DNA from: Pyrrhoderma lamaoense
Lineage: Eukaryota; Basidiomycota; Agaricomycetes; Hymenochaetales; Hymenochaetaceae
Length of the DNA stretch: 64,000 bases
NCBI GenBank assembly: GCA_002794735.1
Contig: NBAZ01000001.1
Span: forward strand, 2,976,001 to 3,040,000
Direction: 5' to 3'
The notes under the pieces were generated by a model, which saw only the letters and a program-made list of their open reading frames with translations, was not told the origin of the DNA and ran no database searches. The position numbers and the translations under genes are program-made. Positions 1 through 13,120 of the stretch are shown piece by piece (positions within the stretch are counted from its first letter, which is position 1; the number at the start of each line of letters is the position of its first letter).

Positions 1-371
1 GAGACTATCGGATCCATATATTTATAGATTAATACTCGCCACATAAACCCTTGTTTATCATAATTTTTATAAAAATTATGGTTCCAATTTTTTGTGTAAT
101 TCACTTCATTCACTCAATTTTGTTTGTATTGAAGAAAGATCAGATTTCATCTTAGACGAGTCAGCTCTAGCAAATAGTGATCCTAGGATTTAAAATGAAT
201 TGAGCTTTGAGATAGCAACATGGTCAGAAAGTTGCGGCCGTGGAGAGCCGACGAGGAGTTGACGCTGTCGAGTCAAACCCTGACCCTAGAAATTCGAGTG
301 CATGCAGGTGGAGATTATCGGCCATATATATAGAAAGATACCTCACAGACGACACTCTACATCCAACCGTC
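1..371. other. Upstream region of enolase
   Basis: No gene is seen. The stretch is AT-rich. It carries the presumed enolase promoter, including a TATA element about 45 bp before the start codon, with a short pyrimidine-rich leader. Confidence 0.5.
324..332 (+). promoter_or_regulatory. TATA-like element of enolase
   Basis: An alternating TA run (catatatata) lies about 40-48 bp upstream of the enolase ATG at 372. Position and composition fit a core promoter TATA box of a strongly expressed glycolytic gene. This is inferred from sequence only. Confidence 0.45.
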
Positions 372-2090
<1,719 letters not shown>

Positions 2091-2973
2091 AAAAAATATG
2101 CTTCTTGAGAGTATATATCTAATGGTGTATGTTTTACTCAAATTTGTATTCCCTCCTCCCACCCCGAGTTTTTTTCTTTTTCTTTTCGGTCTAGCAGTAG
2201 AAAATCAAAAGTGTACAAAATAAGTACAAGGTACTAATTCAATAGCATGTGTCATTATCATCCCTTCATTCTTCGCATTAACAACTGTGAGCGCTATAGT
2301 CATAACTAATTTATAAGCTACCGTCCAAATTGATATTAAGTTCCAAGAGCAAGGTTGAAACGGATACTCAAACATGTTTTGTGAAAACTATAATACTCAT
2401 ACAAATGGTCCCTATTTGTTTGAATTAGCCGATAAGAGCATTTATCAGTTCGGCTTAGAAGAAGTGCGGCGAGTCTGCGTTGTCGTCTTAAGTCCAACTA
2501 GTCTCCAAGCTTATTCGAAAGGAGAACATAATCTATGACATAATTCTTGATGGCTTACATGATCTGATCTGCTATACATAGCCCCACCAAACCAAGAATG
2601 GGCATCATATGAGAGGATCGCAAACGTGGATGCTCTAACTCGTTGGGATTGATGACGCCACTAAGGGTCGGATGTGACCGTTATCTTATCTAAGAACGGG
2701 AGGGAGGGAAGACTCAACAATAACCAATAACGGAAACTAGACTTGCCGGGGAAACAGCCTCGATGAACCGCAATAGTCATGCACTGCGGAGTCAGCATCG
2801 CGCAATGGGAAATGGATAATGGGCCTGGTTTTCAGGCTTAACCTCACAACGAACCACGACAGTGTTACATAGTTGTCCCCCTCTCCCTAACTATTATCCC
2901 ACTCCCCCCTTCATCCCTTCTTCTCTCTTTATCTGTACATTCCTAATCCTATTCTTTCGCCACTCGCTTTAAC
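2091..2973. other. Intergenic, enolase 3' end to next gene
   Basis: No gene is seen. The last 100 bp (about 2875-2970) are strongly pyrimidine-rich on the + strand, as in many fungal promoters, and lead into the ATG at 2974. Confidence 0.4.
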
Positions 2974-3725
2974 CATGAGCACTACCCCAGCTTCTAAGTC
3001 CTCAAGAGTACCAATAAGAAGGTCAATAAGAAGGTGAAGACGTGTCAGCTGTAGGCAAGAAGAGCGAGCCTCCTTCCACTACTACGAGCCGATTCTTTCT
3101 CTGCTAGGGGACGCGAAGGACGCAAAGGACCGTCGTGCATATGAAGTAGCACGTCAGCAGGCACGTCGTCCCGCTGACCGCCGCAAGGCTAAGGATCAGA
3201 AGTCGAAACGTCATCCACAGGCTGGAGTGACAACTACCGGAGTAGCGACGGTGTCGCGCTCACGTAGTGGCCCTGGTAACATACTCAGTGACTCTGATGA
3301 AGTTGATGACTTGGACAGTCCAATTGACTCTGAACCCAAGTCTCCTAATGAGATTAATGGTGTACCGCGAAGCCTGTCAATCGGCCTTGAAGACCTTGTA
3401 CGCAATGCCAAGGTCAGAAAGGAGAAGGGTGAGCTATATCCCTAATTTGGAGTAACCAGCCCATTTCTCAAAGGTTGACTTATTTGTCTACGTAGCTGGA
3501 GACTTCGAGCTCATACCCCATATTCGTCCTGTTCTCGCACTTGATGACTCAGAAGTAAACTTTGATACCAAGGCCGAAACGACCGTACCCGACTTCGTGG
3601 ATGATGATTGGGAACACGTTGAATCTTGTTCAAGCTCCGAGAGCTCTGCCTCATCGAGTGATGAAGACGAAGCGATGAAGCAACGCTCTGCGAACACGGG
3701 GCGCGTTCTTATGCTCAAGTTTTGA
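2974..3725 (+). CDS. Hypothetical acidic/Ser-rich protein
   Basis: I do not recognise this gene. The ATG at 2974 follows a CT-rich promoter and has a good context (aaccATGa). The N-terminal part is basic (NKKVNKK, AKDAKDRRAYEVARQQARR, DRRKAKDQKSKRH). The middle holds LSDSDEVDDLDSPIDSEP and the end is acidic (DDDWEHVESCSSSESSASS), finishing LMLKF. One intron is clear, 3429-3495 (gtgagc...gtag). Before 3110 the frame only holds if single bases are missing near 3010, 3036 and 3105. This matches the deletion pattern elsewhere in the window. The composition suggests a charged, largely disordered, perhaps nuclear protein. No domain is visible. Confidence 0.5.
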
Positions 3726-5506
3726 CTATGACACATGATATAAAGCTTTAATAATAGCATACCCATTATATGATTATGGACCTTACTTTCATACATGTAT
3801 TGAACAATTGTAATTCATATGTTCTGTGGTCGTCGATGAATTCGAGAGACATATCATACTAGTTTTGTTGGTGTAGTAACACTAGAGATCTGATAATAAT
3901 CGATTATGATGGCATTGATGATGATCTGGTGGTAACTAGCTTTGAGTACCATATGTACGTTTGTGGACCATCCCAGTAGTTTAGTAACTTTGAGTATCGT
4001 CATCAGAGCAAGTTAGTTACGACTCACAGAAACACAAGCTGTCTACAGAAACGATTTCCCACGATCGATCAATTAAGTAATCCATCGAGGCCAGTTCACA
4101 GACTATTTTGCTAATTATCTACGAGTGAAGCTTTTCGTTTTCAAAAATTTCAAGGATAAGATCTGATTATAGCTCTTGTTTCATATCTGTATTGATACGC
4201 TATGAGTTTCATATCATGATTATCTTCATAAGCGAGACTCAATCACTTCATTGAGTCTTATATGATTATAGTATGTCTGTAGTCGATGCAACATGACAGT
4301 CTGGATCAGCCTTACACGTAATATCTGTTTGAGAGCTTCGAGTACTGAGTCATGATGAGTTCGTGTCCAAGTAAGAAACACAGAAATCGACGTATTCTAG
4401 ATTTTAGATATTCTTGACTTCCCTGAGAATGGTAGAACCCTACATATAGTGCCAGAAAACAGTTCTGGATGGTTAGATTATAATTATATGCATATCCAGT
4501 ATATGTGCCCTCACATACTCACATATATTTCAAATGAAAGAACTATGACCACTCATAGGATATTTTAACGTTTTTCCTAAATGTAGAATCCAAAAATAAT
4601 ATCGCTACGTCTCGTAGACCGTATATATCGAAAGCGATAATTCTAAGATGATCAGACAGATTCTAAAAAAACGAATATTAGGTTTACTAGAAAAAATATA
4701 GCGCTCGACTAGTAGGTTGAGGAAGAAGAAAGGTATCCTAAGTTTCAGAAACCCCGAAGTCATAATAGTGTAAAATCAAAGTTTTGGACGTATAGAGCCC
4801 GCATCAGTCGACGGAATATTATATGTGGCTTCTTATATAGATATAGTTGTAGATCATAGTGAGAGCTATATCATCTTCTCCACTTATTGTAGTAGTTCTA
4901 TTGTCATCGCCTTTTTCAAATCAAATATCATCACCTTGTAGGTAAAGCTTCCTTCTCCTCCTTCCCTGTGACCGAGTTAGTTGATAGAAAGAATCTGTCA
5001 TTGTTGTTGAGTTGGAAGAGACTAAGATAAAGTTGTACCTTCTTGTGTTTTGAAGGAGTAAAATGGCAAAATACAAGAATAAAAGTAGAAATTTAGTCTA
5101 TTGTTGTTATTGTAGTTTTTTGACGAAAGAAGATTACACCTTATTTATTCACACGATCGAGGCATCTAGAAACCTATGTTCGCTAATCGGTAGTGCGGCT
5201 CATGATTATCAAATTACAAGGTTGTCAGATATTTCATTTGCAAGGTGAGCTTGCGATAGTAAAACAAGTATAATATATTACTCGATGCCATTGAATACAG
5301 AATATAACATATATGGATGATATTGATACTGAGTTTGATTGCACTCAAACGATATGTAATACATGTAGGGATCTCGAAGTCATCAGAAATTGATAGGCGC
5401 TGTGGAATGGAACCATGGAAAATAATACTTGGTAGAGCTGGGTACTTGGTGAGTAGTGATGAACTGCAAACACGAGGATAACTTGAAGCGAAAGACTAGA
5501 ACGAGC
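3726..5506. other. Long AT-rich intergenic region
   Basis: No convincing gene is seen in about 1.8 kb. A 61-codon ORF at 5063-5248 has no recognisable content. CT-rich patches occur near 4930-4975. The sequence is unlike the following repeated segment, which begins near 5507. Confidence 0.4.
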
Positions 5507-7172
5507 TCGATATAATGAGCCCGAGGACTCTATGGTATATAAAAACTCCAATAACACTAGTTGTGTACCATAGTTCCCTTCTATTCACCTTGTAGACGTT
5601 TCTCAATATTCTCCCCCACCAACTTTGTTGACTATGTACCAGGTCATGCACTTCCCCTATAGCTCAGGAGCCAGGACCGAGACGTCCACTTGGGATCCAG
5701 CAATGGATGAAGTCGTCAATAAACTACATCGAAAGAATCAAGCTCCGATAGGAGCAGAGATGAAGGAGCTAAAAAAATGGTTGAACAGGTTCGTAACCAT
5801 TTAAATATTTGGCACAACATGGCCACTGAATCTCTTTTTCATCATCCATCTGCGCCAAATCAACATCTAGTAGCCCACGAGGCATCCAGCACATGCTGGA
5901 CAACACATATAATATGAAAGGAGATGCATTGTCATCCGAGGACTGCCCCAGATTACACTATGACATCGCCGTAGATCAAATCATAGGGCTGGTCCAGCGA
6001 TTCCGGACGCTCGACGACATCCAAGATATAATACTTTATGCAGTAAGCTGTTTTCGTGGGTCGCAAAGGCGATGCCAGAGAAAAAGGAGACGTTGGCGAA
6101 GCAGCCAATTGTAGACGCCGTTTTTAGTAAACTAAGGTCCCTGTTAATTATGGTATGCGCCATTTCCCATTGTTATACCAACTTGTGTAATAAAGTCTCT
6201 CCAGGAATACAACATCCAGGGTGTGTACAGCCTTGTGAGGCTCATCACCTGCATGCGGGACAAAAACTTTATTACACCATACCATGTAGCACTCATGGCG
6301 TGGATGTTGTTCAGTGTCCGCTCGTCATGTGTGCTCTTGGACTCCCTGGTCATCTTACTACAGATGAACAGGGATAACATGCACAGCAAATCCTCGCAGG
6401 CGTTGCTTCGTGGCATGTTGGAGAAAGTAAAGGAAGAAATGATGATGATGAGATGATAGAGGGAGAAGGAAAGCACTATAACTCTACGCTCCAGGTATGT
6501 CGGTCATCGTTCCTTGTCACCGCTTTGACTCAATTATGTATACAGACAGGCCTATTTGATGCACTCATCGATGCAATCAAATGTTGTGTCGCAGGTTTCC
6601 TGGATTACCAGGAAAGAAAGCGGAGACAAAGGAAGCGAAAACAGTAGATGCGTACCGATCTTGTACACCACACACAACCTTCCAGAGAGTCGATATTTAG
6701 AAAGCTTATCCACCTAACTGACTACCAGATATATAGGGCCTTGGGTGATCGTCCAATGTAATCTTGTCATAGTCAGTTCTATTCTGGATGTATTGATATT
6801 GCGATCAGTTAGATATTTGCTTATATTAACATGAGCGATCATATGGTATATGCATACCTTGAGTTAAATGGTCATCGTTCCCAGTATGAGGGATTCGAAG
6901 GGCCTTTACTGAGCCCCGGTGGGCATAATTATTGAAACATTGTTGTAGTTGAGACTGATCGATCCCTGCTGAGGACATGTTTGCACGTTACGATGTCCCG
7001 TATGACATCAAAGTATAGGTCATATAGCCTGAGGGTTTTGTAAATTGAAGGTGTACATGAATTACGAGCTGCGGTGAGTATGAATAAAGATGTTCTAATC
7101 AGGCTTGTCATGGATTGAGATCAAGTACTGATGTGAGATAGTTTCGGCGTTTTATACTATTTCCTGATTGGG
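5507..7172 (+). repeat. Diverged direct repeat, copy 1
   Basis: This segment can be aligned by eye, with gaps, to 9764-11415 on the same strand. Shared anchors include the gagctc-ATATAAT promoter block, the atgtaccag start, the block around cacaacatggccactga, the splice site and the 3' stretch around catggattgaga. Homology runs past the coding part on both sides, so this is a segmental duplication and not just a gene family. I see no terminal inverted repeats, LTRs or polymerase/transposase motifs. The AAA+ gene lies between the two copies. Confidence 0.8.
5634..6647 (+). CDS. Unknown helical protein in repeat copy 1
   Basis: I do not recognise the family. The ATG at 5634 starts MYQVMHFPYSSG. 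A likely first intron runs from 5794 (gtaacc) to about 5890 (atccag) and resumes HMLDNTYNMKGDALS. Further coding includes DIAVDQIIGLVQRFRTLDDI, then SWVAKAMPEKKETLAKQ after a probable missing base near 6026. A second intron is 6151 to about 6202, followed by EYNIQGVYSLVRLITCMRD and PYHVALMAWMLFSVRSS. A third intron lies near 6495-6543, ahead of the C-terminal exon GLFDALIDAIKCCVAGF and a basic tail ending RKRKQ. Another missing base near 6413 is needed. A TATA-like block precedes it near 5529. The second copy supports the exon plan but is degenerate. Expression is unknown. Confidence 0.45.
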
Positions 7173-7786
7173 AACTTGGGATGGATTTTGCGACTAGCCC
7201 GATCCCCTCGAGGCTCTATGTATCTTCAAATTGATGAATCCCTTTCTGAACAGACTCTATCAAAATACTGACTCTCTACAAAGCAAGGCAATTGCAAGTA
7301 GTAAAACTGAAGGGTAATCATGAAATCGATTTTATCTTGTGTACAGTCTTTTTTCAATTCTTAAACGAAATTTGGACATCCTTTAACCTTTCACATCACG
7401 ATATCATTAATGATACTTCTCCGAGTTAGATCTATCTTGCTGGCATGGGCACATAAGGGTATATTCACGCCTTAATAGGAAGAGAACTCTCCCTGGTGGT
7501 CTTACATTACTCAACATCATATTATCTGATACGGATTCTCTGATGCGATGATAAACAATTCACTTATGCCATGGGAATAGATGGTCTAGTACATCGAAAG
7601 AACAGTCTGATCCAAGTATCATGCATCTTCTGAATGATACTCTTTGACTCGCTCTGTATCACACCGCGCTCGTAATAGCCGGAAACACGAGTTGATCTAT
7701 TTGCGTTCTTGGTTAGGGAACCCACAGCCTCACCCTCAATATAAAAGTACAGATATCAGCACTGTAATAACTATCCTCATCTAGTG
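6648..7786. other. Repeat tail and AAA+ gene promoter
   Basis: The first 525 bp are the 3' flank of the repeated segment, ending near 7172. The rest is unique and contains no gene. It holds the presumed promoter of the AAA+ gene, with an AATATAAAAG block at about 7738-7747, roughly 40 bp before its ATG. Confidence 0.45.
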
Positions 7787-9428
7787 ATGTCCTCTTGCAA
7801 GTCCTTTTCAGCTTTCTTCGACAACCACCTTTCACAACAAATCCGAAATGAAAACTACTTCATAAACCAGTCTATAAAGAGTTTGCATCCTGACCACAAA
7901 AACTACATCTATCCGTACCCGACTCTGGCTCATGCAGCAAATTCCCTCTTGCTAAGTTTTTGATCGCGAAAAATGTACCTCACGAGATATTCGAGGACCC
8001 AAAGTTCGAACTTTTATTGTGGGACCCTAAGGCCGGATCCACTTGTGAGACAGGTTTCCGTAAACTTGTTCCAGCGGCAGCCAATGACGCACTGTCAGAA
8101 AAGGGAGAACTTTATACAAAGCTAGTGGTCGGATCTTTCAACTTCAAGTACGAAGGAGTAGATTTCATTGTCTACAAAGTCTCATATATCTCCAATTCTC
8201 TTATCGACGCCGAGTCTATTCTTTACAACTTCGTTTTCGAAGTCCCGACCACTCAAACTCCCGAAGGAACTGACTCTGTGGAGAATACGGTTGGGCATAG
8301 GCTGATTGCGAATGTTTATCGTTGGGCGGCATCGCTCAAGGACGAGATGTGGGTCTTCCAGAATGGTTCGTGGTCAAAAGACAAAGATCTCTGGAGTGCT
8401 GTCCGTAGCGCAAGCTGGGATACTTTAGTTCTTGAACCCGAGTTCCTCGATGGCTTGCGTCGAGACACAAGCACGTTCTTCCAGAATAGTAAGATATACC
8501 AAAAGCTTGATGTTCAATGGAAACGGGGATTACTATTGCTCGGTCCTCCTGGGAATGGTAAAACGGAAACAATAAAGCTTCTGCTCAAGGAGTCCAAGCA
8601 ACCCACCTTATATGTGAAATCATTCACTACAGATGATGTACGCGCTTGTTCTTTCTCTGAACTCTAGTAATCTTTGATATCTAACTAAATTCAAGGGCCC
8701 TGAGGTTGGAGTCCGAAGCATATTTGAACATGCTCGTGCATGCTCTCCATGTAATCTCGTTATTGAAGATATTGACTCTCTAGTCGTTCCAGCTGTTCGT
8801 GCCTTCTTCCTTAATGAACTTGACGGGCTTGTGAGTCTCATTACACTAGTACTTCTGTCAAAATTCACATTTGAAACGTCTTTATCAGGGAAAAAATGAA
8901 GGTATCCTTACAATAGCTACTACAAATCATCCCGAACGTATTGATGATGCGATACTAAATCGCCCGTCCCGATTCGATGTCAAGTACACTTTCGATCTTC
9001 CGAACGAGTCTCTACGCCTGACCTACTCACTCAAGTGGATCCAGAAGATTAAGTCTGTTGAGGATGTATCCCCTGATGACATGCTCTCTATCAAGTTCCA
9101 GAAATCCGATTCTGAGTTGTCTGCCGAAATAGCGAAAGGAACTGAAGGATGGTCTTTTGCGTTCTTAAAGGAATTATTCGTCTCATTCCTACTTCGTGTC
9201 GCTCACGACAACGCACAACTTCTAGTCGCAAATCACACGTCATCATCCGCCAAGAGTCAGACCTACTTCGATGAACTTTTGATGACTCAAATGGCGACTC
9301 TTTCTACCCAGATTTCGCTGAGTAAGATCGAAAAGACAGAGGAAGAAAACGACGGCAATCCTGAAAAAACGCCTGCACAGGCTGCACGCATTGCTCTTAG
9401 AAGGATGATGACAAGTGGTAGATTCTAA
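7787..9428 (+). CDS. AAA+ ATPase
   Basis: A single-AAA-domain ATPase of about 508 aa. The Walker A motif GPPGNGKT lies near residue 252, Walker B LVIEDIDSL near 304, and a sensor 1 region with arginine finger (ATTNHPERIDDAILNRPSR) near 340. Exons are 7787-8637, 8696-8830 and 8889-9428, and both introns are 58 nt. The N-terminal 240 residues are a non-AAA region (MSSCKSFSAFFDNHLSQQ onward) with no match I can name. An A is probably missing near 7940, because the first frame stops at 7962 while the frame shifted by one continues as KFPLAKFLIAKN. The C-terminus (about residues 400-508) is helical and charged. Similar fungal proteins are annotated only as P-loop NTPases, and the substrate is unknown. 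It sits between two copies of a 1.65-kb repeat. Confidence 0.85.
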
Positions 9429-9898
9429 TGGCTTAATTTCTGCAAGTAAACCTCTCTGTCCTTTTGACTATTGTAATTATAAAGTGAGTTTAAATTTAAA
9501 AGAATAAGGCTACGTTCAAAAATTGCGACCGACTATTCTCGCATCCGTTATTTGTAAAACATGGAATTTCTGTATTATTCTTTGCAATCAATACTACTCC
9601 TAGCTTATTCCATATAACCAGGATCTCGAATGCTGTATTATACTTATCTGATACCACGAGCTACGTTGTGATAATAAGGTCAGACAATCTTATAAACAAT
9701 TAATAATAGGAGTTACACTGCTTTCTATAAATCTCTGGTGTAAGGTACACGCATAAGCCAGGGATGAGCTCAATATAATGGGTCCTAGGACTCAATGATG
9801 TAAAAAAACACCGATAGCATCAGTTGTGTACCACAACATCTCCTGATACACCTCAGAGACGTGCTCAATTCTCTCATCCCACTAATTTGATGATATTT
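9429..9898. other. Intergenic before repeat copy 2
   Basis: No gene is seen. The repeat homology begins near 9764 with the promoter-like block of the duplicated gene. Confidence 0.4.
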
Positions 9899-11415
9899 AT
9901 GTACCAGATCATGGACTTCCCCTATACTATGAACCCATAAATCAGGCATGAAACAGTCGATTGGGATTTAACTTTGAGTGAAGTCGTCACCGCACATCAT
10001 CGAAGAGATCAATCTCCGATAGAGGCAGAGATGAAAGAGCTGAAAAATGGGTTGAACAGGTTCGTAAACTCTAAAACATTTGGCACAACATGGCCACTGA
10101 GATTCCTTTTCCATCATGCGTCCTATATTAAATCAACAATTATCCAGCCCACAAGGCAACCGGCCTTCCCTGGTCAACCTTTATAACCTGATAGGGAACA
10201 AATTGCCATCTGAGAACTATCTCAGATTATACTATAACATCGTCTTAATAGACACAGCGATAATGGGCGCTCGATGATATCCAAGAGACACTACTTGCAA
10301 GCAGCAATTTATTCTCAAGGGTGGATAAGTAGACTCCTAAGAGGAAAGAGGCATTGGCGAAGCAACCAGTTGTAGACGCTGTTGTTGATCGAAATGGGAC
10401 CCTGTCAAACTTAATATGTATTTGGACTCCATTATCATACCAAATACATAATCTACTCTCGCTCCAGAAGGACTATGTCGAGAAAAAACAACCTGTTTGG
10501 AATAAATAGCGCCTCGAAGAGGTCTACGGTCTCTTGAGTCTCATCACCTGTATGAGGGATAAGAATACCACCACACCATGCCATGCAGCACTCACGGCAT
10601 GGATGATGCATTCTATCCGCTCACTGTGAGTGTTTTCAAAAGCCCTAGTCAGCTTGCTACAGATGAACGGGGATAACATGCACATATAGTCTTAGAGAGG
10701 AAAACAGAAAGGACCATAATCCTAGTACTCAGGTATGCTAGACATTGTTCCTTATCAAGTCTCTTACCCAACCACGTATCCAGATGGTCCTGATTGACGC
10801 ACTCGTCAATGCGATCAAATGTTGCATCGTAGGCTCCCAAAAGCACCAAGAAAGGTCGCAGGGGCAAAGGACGCGAAAACAGCAGTATAGTGGTATTCAT
10901 ACCGATCTTGTACGTACACATCGCATGCACCCTTCCAGAGAGTCGAAGTACTGGAAGACTTTTCCCAGTTACCCTCCTCCCGAGTTTATGGATCCCAAGG
11001 TTGTTCGATTGCCTTGTGAAATCTTGTAATCAGCAAACCTATTCTGGATGTAGTGATCTTGCGATCGGTTAGACATTTGGTTTTGATGGACACAAGCGAT
11101 TATGGGATATATACATATCTTGGGTCATATGGACGTTAGGATCAGGCTAAAGTGGTTTGAGGGACGTGTGCTGGGCTTTGGTGAACATGCTGATACTAAT
11201 ACTGTGATCGATCCTCGCTATGGACATGTCTGCACGTTTGCATGTCCCGTATGACTTTAAAGCATAGGCCATGTATCTTAAAAGTTCAGTAGATTTGAGA
11301 GAATACATGGGTTTTGAAGTTGTCGTGTTAAGGTCAAAGATATTTCGATTAAGCTCGTCATGGATTGAGATTAAGTACTGATCTGAGTAGATTTCGTGTT
11401 TTGTACCATTTCTTA
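9764..11415 (+). repeat. Diverged direct repeat, copy 2
   Basis: This is the second copy of the segment at 5507-7172, in the same orientation. Substitutions and small indels are spread throughout, so the duplication is old. It keeps the promoter-like block, the coding-like parts and the 3' flank but carries several stop codons in the gene (see the pseudogene entry). Confidence 0.8.
9899..10880 (+). pseudogene. Decayed copy of the unknown gene
   Basis: Corresponds to the gene at 5634-6647. The start is kept (MYQIMDFPYTMNP) but an in-frame TAA follows after 13 codons. Fragments such as EAEMKELKNGLNRFVNS, VYGLLSLITCMRDKN, PCHAALTAWMM and DALVNAIKCC remain. Stops interrupt the block after SIRSL and after DNMHI, and a stretch corresponding to about 6385-6470 of copy 1 is shortened. 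The lesions include substitutions to stop codons, not just missing homopolymer bases, so this is real decay. Confidence 0.65.
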
Positions 11416-11925
11416 CGAGAACTCCAGGTGAATCTTCTCATGCGATAGTAGATCTAGCCCAGTCCTACTACTGATATCCCAGCAGAAGGATATGGTTCTG
11501 ACCTCAAGACCTACTTAAATTCCTACGAGATGGATAATTGTACCTAAGAAATATAATAATAAGCGTTATACCTTTTGTCTTGAGAAGACTTGAAACGGAA
11601 ATTTAAGTCCGGTTCGTAATAGAAATCTTATGACACAGAGCCTAGGATGATGAAAGACGCTTTCGGAGACACCAAATGTCAACGAGAGTTGCATCGAAAT
11701 TTTCTCAATGGTAATGACTTTCATAGAAAGTAAAAAGCAAGCAAATTCAAACTTTCTCGCGACGCGTCACAACTAGGACGCGTTCTGAAACACGCGTTTC
11801 CTCATCAACACCATTTCGGCCACCACCAGCTCAATCGTGACCACGAACCTCTCACTCGGCCTGACAAACACCACCTATCACCAGACTTGGACTTACAAGA
11901 GAAAATACAAGAAAACCCCCGAAAC
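10881..11925. other. Repeat tail and centrin promoter
   Basis: The repeat homology ends near 11415. The remaining 510 bp up to the centrin ATG contain no gene. A TTG-initiated extension of the centrin frame exists from 11887 but is not needed. Confidence 0.4.
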
Positions 11926-12564
11926 ATGTATAGTGCAGCATCAAAAGCGAAGAGAAGGGCTCACGCACGCCCGGAACTGACTGATGAGCAAAAACAGGAG
12001 ATTAAAGAGGCATTCGAGTTATTTGACAATGACAAGGATAGATGCCTTGACTACCACGAGCTGAAGGTAGCGATGCGTGCACTTGGTTTCGACCTCAAGA
12101 AGGCAGAGGTGTTGAAGATACTGAGAGACCACGACAAGTCAGGTCATGGGCTCATGGAATACGAAGATTTCGTGAAGATTAGTGCGTTCCATCTCCTTTT
12201 ATTATCCCTATTTTGGATGTGTTCTAACGCGTCACGTCTCATTGTATCGTTGTATGACGTTGTATGGGTGGTAGTGAGCGAAAGGATTATGGCACGAGAT
12301 CCGCTAGACGAAATTAAGCGTGCTTTCCAATTGTTTGACGATGACAATACAGGGAAGATCTCCTTACGAAATTTAAGAAGAGTGGCTCGTGAACTGGGAG
12401 ATAAACTTGATGATGAAGAGTTGTATGTCTCTATATCCTGATCTTATTTCTTCTATGGTTTAACTCTACATTTTAGACAAGCTATGATAGACGAATTCGA
12501 CCTTGACCAAGACGGTGAAATAAATGAACAAGAATTCATCGCCATTATGACAGATGATACATAG
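11926..12564 (+). CDS. CDC31: Centrin (caltractin, Cdc31-type)
   Basis: EF-hand protein of the spindle pole body, also known from nuclear export and DNA repair complexes. Exons 11926-12181, 12275-12422 and 12477-12564 give 163 aa, close to yeast Cdc31 (161). The order is a basic N-terminal segment ([13 protein letters not shown]), EF1 ([12 protein letters not shown]), EF2 ([14 protein letters not shown]), EF3 ([12 protein letters not shown]) and EF4 ([12 protein letters not shown]), ending [10 protein letters not shown]4 is canonical. EF1 lacks the usual glycine at loop position 6 but keeps its acidic ligands. EF2 and EF3 are degenerate, as is usual for Cdc31. The ATG at 11926 was chosen because it gives the normal short basic N-terminus. 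No frame lesion is seen. Confidence 0.93.
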
Positions 12565-13120
12565 AGGACTAAAATCCATCGCCTTCTTTGTCTTATGACA
12601 AGGTCTTTGCCTTCACATATCCTAAGCTTCTCATATTTTCTCATTTCTCATCAATTCTCAATCAAGATTCATGTAGTTTTGTTATTTGTTCCCATGCTGT
12701 GTTGTACCCTAAATATTTTCCTTGAGCACAGTCTCTGCGCGACCATATAAAAATTGTCAATTGACCAGTCTGGCCATGATAACTATAGAGAGCCTACATT
12801 AAGCATTGATAGATAAGGATCCACGGAAAGATGGTAGATGCTGTCACTACATGTTGTCAAAGATAGCTAATTTTATGTATACGAGCGAATAGTAAGATGC
12901 ATAGGTGATTTTCCGAGGAAAAAGTCATGACTAGTTATCAACAGAAAATTGCATGAATGTAGCGTTACAGTGGAAAGCAAGCACTAAGTGTCCAATACGA
13001 AAAGGATGCAGAATTAGACTACAAAATCAGGGTGGGCATAACGATAAGAGAAGAATGTAGAATAAGTCGAAAAAGCGAGAGTATCTTATTTTTGAATATG
13101 AAAGTCCATCCATGCCTTGT
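12565..13120. other. Convergent intergenic region
   Basis: Lies between the 3' end of centrin (+) and the 3' end of the MARVEL gene (-). No gene is seen. Confidence 0.4.

Noticed and set aside
5063..5248. Small + ORF of 61 codons
   Set aside because: No recognisable content, no neighbouring exon and no promoter signal. Its length is expected by chance in AT-rich DNA.
5507..11415. LTR retrotransposon with the AAA+ gene as cargo
   Set aside because: The direct repeats carry a gene-like structure with introns. There are no TG/CA ends, primer-binding site, or gag/pol motifs between them.
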